Shown piece by piece: positions 34,080 to 43,089 of a stretch of DNA of 64,000 bases; position 1 is the first letter of the stretch; each line of letters opens with the position of its first letter. The translations under genes and the position numbers were made by a program. Below the pieces are notes generated by a model. It was not told the origin of the DNA. It made no database searches and worked only from the letters and a program-made list of their open reading frames with translations. The stretch lies in assembly GCA_001829495.1 (NCBI GenBank), contig MIBJ01000045.1, positions 29,140 to 93,139 of the forward strand, in the 5' to 3' direction. This stretch comes from Spirochaetes bacterium RBG_16_49_21. Lineage in GTDB: Bacteria; Spirochaetota; UBA4802; UBA5550.

Positions 34080-34928
34080 TTATTTCAGTAATTCCAATAC
34101 CGTCTGGGATTTTGCGTTCGCATGCGCGAGCATTGAGGTGGCCGCCTGCGTCAATATCTGAAACCTGATGAACGACGACATCTGCTCCGCCATGTCGGCG
34201 TCCCGTATCCTGCTCTCCGATGCCTGAGTATTCTCATAGGCATTCATGAGTCCCTTGGCCGCATGTTCGAGCCTGTTGTAGTATGCGCCCAGGTCAGCAC
34301 GCTGCTTGGATACGATCCTCAGCGCTTCATCGCACAGCCCGATAACCGCATTTGCCTTGCCCGGCGTTGATATGGATATGAAGGTCAACACCGTCGGATT
34401 TCTAAGGCCCAGTGCTGATGATGTCATGGTTTCAATGAAAACGCGCTCCCGCTGGTGCATATTCGGCCCCATGTGGAACCACATTGAAGCGGTCGGATGA
34501 AGCCGGCCGAATGAGCCGGTCAGGAGCTTCATCTTGTTGAATTCAGCCTGTGAAGAGATCCGGTCCACCTCATCAACAAGCTCGGACACCTCAACCTGTA
34601 TCAGTTGCCGGTCCTCGTTGCTGTAGATGCCGTTGGCGGATTGAACCCCGAGGACCCTGATGCGCTGGAGAATGGCATGGACTTCCTCAAGGTACCCTTC
34701 CGTGGTCTGGATGAAGGACATGCCGTCTTCAGTATTGCGCTCCGCCTGCCTGAGGCCCTGTATCTGCGAACGCATCTTTTCAGATACTGCCAGACCGGAA
34801 GCGTCATCGCCGGCTTTGTTTATCCTCATGCCGGATGACAGTTTTTCAATATCCTTGGTGAGGCTCCAGTCATGAAATTTAAGCGTGCGGTGGGAGAAGA
34901 TGGCAGCAATGTTGTGGTTTATAATCAT
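34080..34928 (-). CDS. flaB: Flagellin FlaB (periplasmic flagellar core filament)
   Basis: A 282-residue flagellin with conserved N-terminus [20 protein letters not shown], the [20 protein letters not shown] helix and the C-terminus [18 protein letters not shown] that form the coiled-coil D0/D1 core. It lacks the variable D2/D3 domains. The internal [19 protein letters not shown] segment is characteristic of spirochaetal FlaB core proteins of periplasmic flagella, and is the main taxonomic marker here. AAGGAGG precedes the ATG; a sigma70-like promoter is upstream and a strong terminator downstream, so it is monocistronic. Confidence 0.96.
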   Translation of the reverse strand: MIINHNIAAIFSHRTLKFHDWSLTKDIEKLSSGMRINKAGDDASGLAVSEKMRSQIQGLRQAERNTEDGMSFIQTTEGYLEEVHAILQRIRVLGVQSANGIYSNEDRQLIQVEVSELVDEVDRISSQAEFNKMKLLTGSFGRLHPTASMWFHMGPNMHQRERVFIETMTSSALGLRNPTVLTFISISTPGKANAVIGLCDEALRIVSKQRADLGAYYNRLEHAAKGLMNAYENTQASESRIRDADMAEQMSSFIRFQILTQAATSMLAHANAKSQTVLELLK

Positions 34929-34981
34929 ATTTTTCCTCCTTGAAATTTTTTTACCATCATCCTTGATAGTACGGTGAAATT

Positions 34982-35009
34982 TCTATATTTTCAGTCTGAT
35001 ATTCGTCAA
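34982..35009 (-). promoter_or_regulatory. Promoter of flagellin gene
   Basis: On the minus strand TTGACG (35004-35009) and TATAGA (34982-34987) are 16 bases apart, giving a leader of about 48 bases before the flaB ATG. This looks like sigma70; no clear sigma28 element (TAAA and GCCGATAA) is seen, although flagellins often use one. Confidence 0.55.
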
Positions 35010-35191
35010 TTAATACGGTTTGACTAAATACAATAACCAGCATTTAAAGCTTTTTATTTAAAGATATGATTAAAAATTGAATTATTTTAAATGATTTCTA
35101 TTAAATTTAATTTTTTTCTCAGAGTTAATTCCTAAAACTATGTTAGAATAACAATATTAAAATCATTTACTGCTTCGCCACCAAATTCTTA

Positions 35192-35288
35192 AGACCCCCC
35201 AACCCCCTGAGGGGGCTGAACCAATATTCTGGGAAAAGCCAAAAGACCGAAAAATATGCCGGAGCCCCCTCAGGGGGTTGGGGGGTCT
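35192..35288. repeat. G/C-run element with 26-base perfect terminal inverted repeat
   Basis: Left end AGACCCCCCAACCCCCTGAG (continuing GGGGCT, 35192-35217) is perfectly complementary to 35263-35288. Between them are 45 AT-richer bases. Partial copies with the same CCCCCCAACCCCC start lie at 47471 and 49062. The element sits in the 500-base gap between flaB and PBP1A; the rest of that gap is AT-rich and shows no gene. Confidence 0.85.
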
Positions 35289-35428
35289 ACAAAAAGGATA
35301 TAGACATTCACCCCCTGCCTTATGAGCAGATAAAAAATTTTAAGGAATTAACATTGTTTTTTTCTTTATATTTTATTCTTGAAATTAACAATAGCTAAAT
35401 AGATTTTAGCTTTAAAAATGAGGTCCCC

Positions 35429-38056
35429 ATGGCGCGCTACCAAGGCAAGAAAACCCGATTCTCAAGGGACGGCATCATACGAACCCGGAGCAATACTCGG
35501 AAATTGGATTCGGTCGCCGATGCCGCAGGCAGCGTGATCGACCGCCTGCGAATGGCATTCGTATCATTGCTCGACTTGTTCGGAAGAAAAGATTCAAATG
35601 CAGATGTCGTAGACAAGGTGATCGGAATGATTGGGTCGCTGTTTTCCAGAATCCGAGAATCAAAAATCGCCATTTTCGGCATCTTGACCGGCATCGTGAT
35701 GGCTTTCATAATACTCTTAATATTCGACTTCGTCAAGGTACGATCCCTGGCTAATTTTCACCCAAGCATTACAACGAAAATTTATGACAACAATGGAGTC
35801 CTCATATCCGAGCTTTTTTTGCAAAAACGGGAAATAGTGCCGCTTAAAAAGATACCCAAGGACCTCATCAACGCTTTCATCGCCATTGAGGATAATGAAT
35901 TTTACGACCATTGGGGAATAAATCCCAAGGGAATAGTGCGTGCGTTTTTTATTAACCTTTTTTCCGGCAGGATCAGGCAGGGCGGGAGCACCATCACCCA
36001 GCAGCTTGCCAAGATATTGCTGACCTCCGGCGAGAGAAGCCTGTACCGCAAGATTGAGGACGCCTTTATCGCAATCATGATGGAGGCCACCTATTCCAAG
36101 GACGAGATCATCAGCCTGTACTTAAACCAGATATATCTCGGCCATGGGACATACGGCGTTGAATCGGCAGCGCGGTATTATTTCGACAAGCACGTGCGGG
36201 ACCTCAACCTCGCCGAAAGCTCCCTTCTCGCGTCGCTTCCGTCGGCGCCGAACCAGAATTCGCCCATTCGCCATACCAAGCGCTCCATGCAGCTTCACAA
36301 GATCATCCTGGCCAAGATGGTGGAAATGGGATTCGTAACCGTCGAGCAGGCGGAGCAGGCGTATCTGGATTTTTGGAATTATTATAAGGATTATGTGAAC
36401 GAGCTTTCTCCAACCATGACCACCATGAGTTCGCGCACCAATAAAGCTCCGTGGATTACGGAGTATGTCCGAAGGGAGCTCGTGAAAAAATACGGCAGCG
36501 AGATGGTTTATGAAAAAGGGCTGCTCGTGTACACCACGATCGATTTGAAAAAACAGCTGGCGGGCCAGGAGGTTCTCAGGAAGAGTCTTGAGAAACAAAC
36601 GGAGACTTCCGGTAATCTTGCCTTTAAAAACATCGATTACATCGTTGAAAACTATGCGGATTCGGTGCAGCTCTTTTCAGCGCTTTTTGACATACCATCG
36701 TTCACCAAGAAGGGTTCCCGGCAGAGGGAAAAGCTCAACAGCCATATCCGCACCGATATAGCGGAGGAGCTCGACGGCCTTAACTCCCTGGTCGGCATCA
36801 ACAGTCTGAGCAAATTCCTCGACCAGTACCGGTCATCGTTTAAGGATGACCGGAATTTCCAGAAGGTGGAGGGATGCCTTGTCTCCATAGACCACCGGAC
36901 CGGAGGTATCGAAGCCATGGTCGGCGGCAGCGAATTCACCAGCAATAACCAGCTCAACCGGGTCGAGCAGGCGAGGCGGCAGCCCGGCTCCGCCATCAAG
37001 CCGCTCATTTACGCCGCCGCTATCGAGAGCGGCCGGTATACCGCCGCCACCTCGGTGCTGGACTCGCCGGTGGTGTTTCTTGACCGGGAGGGAGGGGACT
37101 GGATTCCCGAGAATTACGAAGGGGATTATTCCGGCTTCGTCCGGCTCCGCAAGGCCCTGGCGCTTTCGATAAATGTCGTCTCCATCAGAATAGCGGAAAA
37201 GCTCGGCATCGAGTATGTGATGAAGGAGCTGTCAAAGCTTCTGAAATTCAACCGTGCCGAGGTGAAAGAGCGCATCTCGCGGAATTTTTCCATCGCGCTC
37301 GGGTCCACCGAGGTGAGCCCCCTTGAGCTTGCAACCGCATACGGCATTATCGCAAACGGCGGCAGGGATGTGATCCCCTACATCATTCGATCCGTCAAAG
37401 ACCGGCAGGGGCGTGAGCTCGAAAACCATGAAGAAGAGGTGCAGCGGAGCCTGACGGAGGAGGAGCAGGAGGGCACCATCCAGATCATCAAGCCTGAAAC
37501 CGCGCAGGTGGTGATCAGCATGATGCAGAGCGTGATCAGTACGGGAACGGGGAGCGCAGCTTCGCCGGGCAGACCGGCTGCCGGAAAGACCGGCACCACC
37601 AATAACTGGAAGGACGCCTGGTTCGTCGGATTCACTCCCCAGTTGACCACCGGTATCTGGGTCGGATACGATAAGATGGGCCTGTCGCTCGGCATTGGCC
37701 AGGCCGGCGGCGCCGTTGCCGCGCCCATCTGGGGCGAATACGTGCGCGAGGCGTTAAAGGACGAGCCGGTAATGGATTTTCCCCAATATGGCGGGCTTGT
37801 TTCCCAGGAGATCTGCGCGAAATCAGGACTACTCCCTTCATCAAACTGCCGGGAGACTTTGGAGGAGTATTTTGTGCCGGGAACCGTACCGGATACGACC
37901 TGCGATGTATGCACCGGCGCCTCAGGCGTGAACATTGCTAAAAAATCTCCCAAGGAAAACATAATAAAAGAACAGAAGCAGGCGATCAAGAAGCAGATGG
38001 ATAAAAAGAAGGAAGAGTCGATCATTGAACATATCAATAATGATCTGCTCGAGTAA
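35429..38056 (+). CDS. mrcA: Penicillin-binding protein 1A (bifunctional)
   Basis: Bifunctional peptidoglycan synthase. One transmembrane helix at ~82-100; glycosyltransferase domain with catalytic Glu154 in EDNEFYDHWG, then RQGGSTITQQLAK; transpeptidase domain with Ser521 in RQPGSAIKPLIY, SINVVS and KTGTTNN (Lys720). The 875-residue length is usual for class A PBPs. Unusual are a long charged cytoplasmic N-terminus (~80 residues) and a Lys-rich helical tail. GAGG four bases before the ATG. Followed after 61 bases by the SppA-like gene. Confidence 0.95.
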   Translation: MARYQGKKTRFSRDGIIRTRSNTRKLDSVADAAGSVIDRLRMAFVSLLDLFGRKDSNADVVDKVIGMIGSLFSRIRESKIAIFGILTGIVMAFIILLIFDFVKVRSLANFHPSITTKIYDNNGVLISELFLQKREIVPLKKIPKDLINAFIAIEDNEFYDHWGINPKGIVRAFFINLFSGRIRQGGSTITQQLAKILLTSGERSLYRKIEDAFIAIMMEATYSKDEIISLYLNQIYLGHGTYGVESAARYYFDKHVRDLNLAESSLLASLPSAPNQNSPIRHTKRSMQLHKIILAKMVEMGFVTVEQAEQAYLDFWNYYKDYVNELSPTMTTMSSRTNKAPWITEYVRRELVKKYGSEMVYEKGLLVYTTIDLKKQLAGQEVLRKSLEKQTETSGNLAFKNIDYIVENYADSVQLFSALFDIPSFTKKGSRQREKLNSHIRTDIAEELDGLNSLVGINSLSKFLDQYRSSFKDDRNFQKVEGCLVSIDHRTGGIEAMVGGSEFTSNNQLNRVEQARRQPGSAIKPLIYAAAIESGRYTAATSVLDSPVVFLDREGGDWIPENYEGDYSGFVRLRKALALSINVVSIRIAEKLGIEYVMKELSKLLKFNRAEVKERISRNFSIALGSTEVSPLELATAYGIIANGGRDVIPYIIRSVKDRQGRELENHEEEVQRSLTEEEQEGTIQIIKPETAQVVISMMQSVISTGTGSAASPGRPAAGKTGTTNNWKDAWFVGFTPQLTTGIWVGYDKMGLSLGIGQAGGAVAAPIWGEYVREALKDEPVMDFPQYGGLVSQEICAKSGLLPSSNCRETLEEYFVPGTVPDTTCDVCTGASGVNIAKKSPKENIIKEQKQAIKKQMDKKKEESIIEHINNDLLE

Positions 38057-38117
38057 GTTTTGATACCGTTCTCCTTTTTTCCTTGACGCTTGGGTTTCCC
38101 CGCATTTCAATACCCCT

Positions 38118-40565
38118 ATGGCGGCGCGGGTTTGTTTTTTAATAACGCTGGTACTCATCTCCTTGTCTGCCTCGGCACTGAATTATGCCAGGAAAAATCC
38201 TTTTGTCGTGCCTGAACGGGGGTCTGCGAGCTACAGCGGCGGGCCTTTCGGCCAGACACTGAACCCGGTCTTTGCCGACCTGCAGAGCACGCCGTTTTTA
38301 GCGTATCAGTATGAATTCTATAACGGAAAAAAGAGCGGCAGCCATTTTGCGCAGGCTGGATTATTCGGCTTTACGTTTCTCTACGGATGGTTTCAGGACA
38401 TCTATCAGGAACGCAGGGATCATATTGATCATGCGGGTGCCTCTTATTATAAGTTCACGAAAGGCTTTTTCATTAAAAATATCTTCGGTTTCGGCACAAG
38501 CTACTCATTCAGCAGATCCCCTGACCGGCACTATAAGGGTTACTTGGGTCTCGACGTCGGCCTGCTCTTCAGACCCTGGCGGTATATCTCCCTTGGCTTT
38601 GTCATGAAAGACGCCCGGGCGGAGATCAACGGCAACCGGCTCAAGTGGCGGGAAGTCTATTCCCTGTCGATACGGCCGTATACCGAACGGGTTACGATTT
38701 CCCTGGATGTCATACATAAACAGGGAGCCAGGGCTTCCCGGCTCGATTACCGGGGCACCGTGGATGTGCGGCTCTGGTATGACCTGTCTCTTTTCGCAAC
38801 CCTTGACCGGAACATCAACCTCTTCTTCGGCGTTTCACTTCCATTGCAATTCCACTCGCTTTACGCAACGGGAATAGACCTGCACTATTACCGGACCAGC
38901 AACAGAAAATCCGCTCCTGATCAGAACACCTTCGGCTTGAGCGTGCCCGCATTCAAAGACCAATCGGCGCTGGCCATACCGGGAGGGGAAAATTATTTGA
39001 TGATCACCCTGGACGGCCCGATTGATGAGATAGATAAGAGAAGCTTTTTCGGCAATGAGCCGGTCGTATTTTATGACATACTCCGCTGTATCAGCAGGGC
39101 GGGACAGGACCCGGGCATCGACGGGATCATTCTGAAGATAAACAAGGCCGGCATCGGGTTCGCCCAGGTCCAGGAGCTCCGCCATGAGCTTAAAAAAGCG
39201 AGGTCCGCGGGCAAGAAGGTGTATTCAATCATGCGCTCACCGGGCAACAAGGAGTATTATCTGGCGTCAGCGAGCGATAAAATATATTTCACGCCGGACA
39301 GCACCTTTTATTTTACCGGCCTGGCGATGCAGGTCTATTTCTTCAAAGGGCTCATGGATAAAATCGGCGTGCAGCTTGAGTCGGTGAAGCGCGGCGCGTA
39401 TAAATCCTTCAATGAATCATTCACCCGTGAGCATATGTCGGATGCCCTGCGGCAGAACCTGACATCCCTTCTTAAAGATCTGAACGGGCAGTATATCAAC
39501 GATATCATGGCTGACCGGGGAATAACCCGCGACGCAATCGACGGCCTCTTCAGCAAGGGCCATCTTTTTCCTGAAGAGGCGGTGAAGAGCCGTTTTGTCG
39601 ACAAGATAGGATATGCTGATGAAGCCCTGGACGACATCTCGCCTCGGATAACCCTCCTGAGCGTTTCAAGCTATCTGAAGAAAAAAAAGAAGGACTATTC
39701 CTGGGGGTTTACGCCGCGGATCGCCGTCGTCTATATCGACGGCAGCATCGTAAGCGGAAAGTCTTTCAATACCGGCTGGTTCCGCTCCATCGGGGACGTT
39801 AAATTTGCGGAAATGCTCAAAAAAGCCTTCAGCGACTGGTCAACGGCTGCTCTGGTGATTCGCGTCAATTCAGGCGGGGGATCGGCGAATGCCTCCGATT
39901 ACATGTGGAATGCCCTGGTGAAGATGAAGAGGAAGTATAAAAAGCCGGTCGTATTTTCATTCGGCAATGTCGCCGCCTCCGGCGGATACTATGTGGCCTG
40001 TACCGGGGATACGATTTTTACCGACCGGGGAACCATTACCGGCTCCATCGGCGTGGTATACGGCAAAATAACCGTGAAGGAGCTGTATCAGAAGCTCGGC
40101 ATAAACAAGGATGTCGTCAAGATGAGCGAATTTGCCGATATTTTTTCTGAATCGCGGAACCTGACTGAAAAGGAAAAAAAGCTGCTTCAAGAGGCGATCG
40201 ATTTTTCATATGATCGTTTTACCGGCAGGGTTATAGAAGGAAGAAGGATAAAAGCGGAAAAAATTGCCCGGCTCGCCGAGGGAAGGGTCTTCACCGGCCT
40301 CCAGGCACTCGACCGGCGCCTCGCCGACGAGGTAGGGAGCCTGGTAACCGCGGTCGAGTTTGCGAAAAAGCTCGCACGAATCGACAGGGATATTGAAATC
40401 AAGAAGCTCCCTGATGACCGGGGCCCGCTTCTGGACCTGTTCAGCCTGCCGGATATACGCCTCCTGTCGAAGCTTATCAGGGGCATTCTCAAGAACGTTC
40501 ATCATACGGAACTTCTCGATGAAAAGTCCCTGTACCTGTTTCCCTATCAGATTGAAGTGCAGTGA
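38118..40565 (+). CDS. SppA-like S49 protease with N-terminal barrel-like domain
   Basis: An 815-residue protein in two halves. After a signal peptide, residues ~25-290 are rich in aromatic, alternating strands (FLAYQYEFYNG, GFGTSYSFSR, YKGYLGLDVGLLFRPW, YSLSIRPYTERVTISLDVI), like an outer-membrane beta-barrel. Residues ~300-800 are a tandem S49 peptidase of long SppA type: Lys429 in RGAYKSFNESF and Ser621 in NVAASGGYY reproduce the Lys/Ser dyad, spaced 192 residues, as in the 67-kDa E. coli enzyme. Normal SppA has a simple membrane anchor. The protease half would face the periplasm. Downstream of PBP1A on the same strand. Confidence 0.85.
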   Translation: MAARVCFLITLVLISLSASALNYARKNPFVVPERGSASYSGGPFGQTLNPVFADLQSTPFLAYQYEFYNGKKSGSHFAQAGLFGFTFLYGWFQDIYQERRDHIDHAGASYYKFTKGFFIKNIFGFGTSYSFSRSPDRHYKGYLGLDVGLLFRPWRYISLGFVMKDARAEINGNRLKWREVYSLSIRPYTERVTISLDVIHKQGARASRLDYRGTVDVRLWYDLSLFATLDRNINLFFGVSLPLQFHSLYATGIDLHYYRTSNRKSAPDQNTFGLSVPAFKDQSALAIPGGENYLMITLDGPIDEIDKRSFFGNEPVVFYDILRCISRAGQDPGIDGIILKINKAGIGFAQVQELRHELKKARSAGKKVYSIMRSPGNKEYYLASASDKIYFTPDSTFYFTGLAMQVYFFKGLMDKIGVQLESVKRGAYKSFNESFTREHMSDALRQNLTSLLKDLNGQYINDIMADRGITRDAIDGLFSKGHLFPEEAVKSRFVDKIGYADEALDDISPRITLLSVSSYLKKKKKDYSWGFTPRIAVVYIDGSIVSGKSFNTGWFRSIGDVKFAEMLKKAFSDWSTAALVIRVNSGGGSANASDYMWNALVKMKRKYKKPVVFSFGNVAASGGYYVACTGDTIFTDRGTITGSIGVVYGKITVKELYQKLGINKDVVKMSEFADIFSESRNLTEKEKKLLQEAIDFSYDRFTGRVIEGRRIKAEKIARLAEGRVFTGLQALDRRLADEVGSLVTAVEFAKKLARIDRDIEIKKLPDDRGPLLDLFSLPDIRLLSKLIRGILKNVHHTELLDEKSLYLFPYQIEVQ

Positions 40566-40571
40566 AGTATT

Positions 40572-40672
40572 TAGACTTGCCGCATAACTGGCCACAAAAA
40601 TTGCCCCCGCCGCCATCGGCGGCGGGGGCAATTGATATACCCAATTTTTTATTTTGTTGACAAATTATTGTT
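40572..40672. repeat. MITE-like element, degenerate right end
   Basis: It starts TAGACTTGCCGCATAACT, with a perfect hairpin core of TTGCCCCCGCCGCC, ATC loop, and complement (40601-40631). The right end is diverged (TTTTGTTGACAAATTA). It lies 6 bases after the SppA-like gene and could also terminate it. Confidence 0.75.
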
Positions 40673-40722
40673 ATTATATAAAAATTCTCGTAACCAAATC
40701 TTAACTGCCGCAGGAAAATGAC

Positions 40723-41670
40723 ATGAATCTTCTTCTCGTAAATAATACCAAGTCCTTTCACAGCGCCGTCCTCAATGCCTTGAAGAACTATAAGGTGAAA
40801 ATCATAACTTCGGAAGAGGTCGGCAACGCCTTGGTGGAAATCCAGAAGTACAACATCAATATCGTGCTGGTCAACTGGTCAGCGGGAGATTTAAATATTG
40901 AGGAGCTGTGCAAAAAGATCAGGAAGTTCAAGCACACAAGATATATCTATGTCCTGGTGCTCGTTTCACGGGAGAGAGAGGAGTATATTGCAGGGTTCCT
41001 GGAGGCGGGAGCCAATGATTTCGTGTTCAAGCCTTTCGGCAAGGATGAGCTCATTTCAAGAATAAGAATTGCGGAAAAAATAATCAAGCTTGAAGAAGAT
41101 ATGCTCAAAAACAAAAAAAGAATAATGAAGCTGGTAAAGGAAGATCCCGTCACCGGCCTTTACAACAGGCGCTCTCTCCTCGATGAGGCTCTCAAGGAGA
41201 TGGGCAGGGCTTCGCGCGAGATGAAGTTCATATCGGCACTGATAATTAACATCAGCTATTTTAATGAACTCGCCACCAGGTATGGCCTGCCGGTTATGGA
41301 AGAGCTGCTCCATGAGAGCAGCAGAAGGCTTAAGACATCATGCAGGCCCTATGATAAGATTGGAAGATATACGGTTTCCGATTTTTTGCTTTTCCTTCCC
41401 GATTCCGGGAAGCTCAATGCCGAGAATGTCGCGAGGCGCATAATCGCGTCGATGGTCAAAAAGCCGTTCTACATCAAAGGGAATAAGATCAATCTTGCAC
41501 TGGCTGTAGGCATATCTGAATTGGATCCGAAAGAGATATCAAAGAATAATACCGTTGACAGCAATCTTCTGAATGATCTGATCCTTGATGCGCTCATTAA
41601 AAAGGCGGATACGGCGGTAAAAAAGGCGTTGAAACTCGGCGATAACAGGATTACGGTGTTTGCCGATTAG
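40723..41670 (+). CDS. Receiver-GGDEF protein, both domains degenerate
   Basis: A 315-residue protein with a receiver-like domain (~1-120) and a GGDEF-like domain (~140-315). In the receiver the phospho-acceptor site reads IVLVNWSAGD, so the usual Asp is Asn; the Lys near FKPFG remains. In the second domain, DPVTGLYNRRSL is kept but the GGDEF loop is GRYTVSDFLLF, so diguanylate cyclase activity should be lost. It may act as a c-di-GMP or protein-interaction scaffold. Preceded by a MITE-like repeat; no partner is adjacent. Confidence 0.8.
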   Translation: MNLLLVNNTKSFHSAVLNALKNYKVKIITSEEVGNALVEIQKYNINIVLVNWSAGDLNIEELCKKIRKFKHTRYIYVLVLVSREREEYIAGFLEAGANDFVFKPFGKDELISRIRIAEKIIKLEEDMLKNKKRIMKLVKEDPVTGLYNRRSLLDEALKEMGRASREMKFISALIINISYFNELATRYGLPVMEELLHESSRRLKTSCRPYDKIGRYTVSDFLLFLPDSGKLNAENVARRIIASMVKKPFYIKGNKINLALAVGISELDPKEISKNNTVDSNLLNDLILDALIKKADTAVKKALKLGDNRITVFAD

Positions 41671-41806
41671 CGCCATTAATATCTACTCAGGGCGCTCGCT
41701 GAATTACATCCCCTCTTTCAGGTCTTCCCAATAGTGTAAAACATCGCTCCTTTCGCTTTACTGTTGTAAAGCGGGATGCTCATTCCGTGCCCGGATTCCA
41801 GATAAG

Positions 41807-41834
41807 ACAAGGCGGGGTGTAATCCCCGCCTTGT
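41807..41834 (-). terminator. Hairpin terminator downstream of lysine-rich ORF
   Basis: Perfect 11-base stem ACAAGGCGGGG with its complement, 6-base loop, located eight bases after the stop of the small minus-strand lysine-rich frame. The T-tract is weak (TTGTCTTAT). It may also act on the plus strand for the receiver-GGDEF gene. Confidence 0.6.
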
Positions 41835-41842
41835 AACGTCAC

Positions 41843-41926
41843 TTATTTTTTCTTTTGGGTCGTTTTTTTAGCAGATTTTTTTCCTGCTTTTTTCGTACTT
41901 TTTTTTGATGTTTTTTTTGTTGCCAC
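41843..41926 (-). CDS. 27-residue lysine-rich peptide (histone H1-like)
   Basis: A GTG-started frame of 27 codons encodes MATKKTSKKSTKKAGKKSAK and seven more residues, over half Lys. AAAGGAG lies about 11 bases upstream. The composition is like short KKTAKK-repeat nucleic-acid-binding proteins. It lies 31 bases after the hydrolase gene whose own C-terminus is lysine-rich, and is followed by a hairpin terminator, so co-transcription is likely. Too short for a family call. Confidence 0.45.
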   Translation of the reverse strand: MATKKTSKKSTKKAGKKSAKKTTQKKK

Positions 41927-41957
41927 GATTTTTTTTACTCCTTTTTTTGGTTATTTT

Positions 41958-42902
41958 TTAGCGCCCTTTTTTTGGGGAGCCCTTGTAAGAGATTTTTTTC
42001 ACTATTTTTTTTATCGGTTTATTGCGTGCCTTTTTTTTAGCATGTTTTGCAGTTTTTTTTGCATTGAAGAGTTTTATAATCCATCGCGCAACGGTCTGAA
42101 GAACATCTTTATTATCAATTTCATTCATCGTCTCATGATAGAGTCCGTCGAACAGGTAAAGCTTCTTGTTCAGCGACGATGCGTCTTTATGGATTTTTTC
42201 ACTCCCGCGGCGATCGATGATCGTGTCCTCTTTTCCGTGAAAGACGAACAGCGGCAAGCGGAGCTCGCGCGCCCGGTTCAGGCATTCTTCGCAGCTCTTG
42301 AAAAATTCCGTGTACCACTTCGCCGATACGAGGTCATGTACAAGATGGTCATTCTCATAAGCCTCCACGACATCCCGGTCATGAGAAAGCTGTTTCGGGT
42401 CAAGCCCGGTGGGCATGGAGATTCGGGGCAGGTAATGGGAGAAGAATGCGCCGAGTCTTTTTTTCCAGGCCGGAATCTCGACTGAGGGGATAAAAGCGGG
42501 GGAAGAAAGCACGAGCCCGCTGATGTCGTCGGAATAAAACAGCGCGTATTTGCAGGCGATGACGCCGCCCATGCTGTGGCCGAGGAGAATGATTGAAACA
42601 TTCTCATTTTCTTCCTGAATGATATTGATGAAAAGCTTTAAATCGTTTACATAATCCATGAATGAGTCAACGTGTCCTCGTTTGCCGCCCGATCTTCCGT
42701 GGCCCCGGTGGTCCAGCGCATACACGGAAATCCTGCCGCCTTGAAGCTCGTTGATGATAGCGCCGTATCGCCCTGAATGTTCTCCGACGCCATGAGCTAT
42801 GACAAGGATTCCTTTGGGTTTGTCAACGCACCAGTTTTGGAAAAAAATTTCCGTCCCGCCCTTCCCAATGAACGTACCGGTGTTATGCGCGTACGATCCC
42901 AT
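41958..42902 (-). CDS. Alpha/beta hydrolase (monoacylglycerol lipase type) with lysine-rich tail
   Basis: A 314-residue serine hydrolase. N-terminal VIAHGVGEHSGRYG, ALDHRGHGRS, nucleophile elbow GHSMGG, acid Asp in HGKEDTIID and His in YHETMNE match the monoacylglycerol-lipase/lysophospholipase group. The last ~35 residues are almost all Lys/Arg/Ala (KTAKHAKKKARNKP, KGSPKKGR), beyond the catalytic fold. The ATG at 42902 has GAGGAG six bases upstream; a TTG before it is rejected. Substrates are likely acylglycerols; the tail might bind nucleic acid or acidic membranes. Confidence 0.85.
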   Translation of the reverse strand: MGSYAHNTGTFIGKGGTEIFFQNWCVDKPKGILVIAHGVGEHSGRYGAIINELQGGRISVYALDHRGHGRSGGKRGHVDSFMDYVNDLKLFINIIQEENENVSIILLGHSMGGVIACKYALFYSDDISGLVLSSPAFIPSVEIPAWKKRLGAFFSHYLPRISMPTGLDPKQLSHDRDVVEAYENDHLVHDLVSAKWYTEFFKSCEECLNRARELRLPLFVFHGKEDTIIDRRGSEKIHKDASSLNKKLYLFDGLYHETMNEIDNKDVLQTVARWIIKLFNAKKTAKHAKKKARNKPIKKIVKKISYKGSPKKGR

Positions 42903-43089
42903 CAATGTCTCCTCATAAAATACTCAACCGATGAACATTATATGATATCATTTTATTGTTGTCTATAAAAAAATTGTTTTTAAAATTATTCGACGACTCC
43001 CCCAATAATTTTTTTCCTCAGCGAAAAAATTTTTGCACGCGCCGTCTGAATCGCGGAATTCTTCCGCATATGAAGGAGCGGCGATATTA

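Noticed and set aside
41840-42070. Poly-A/T-rich tract as a CRISPR-like or tandem repeat
   Set aside because: The pattern is explained by Lys codons (AAA) in two frames; spacing is irregular and no spacers are present.
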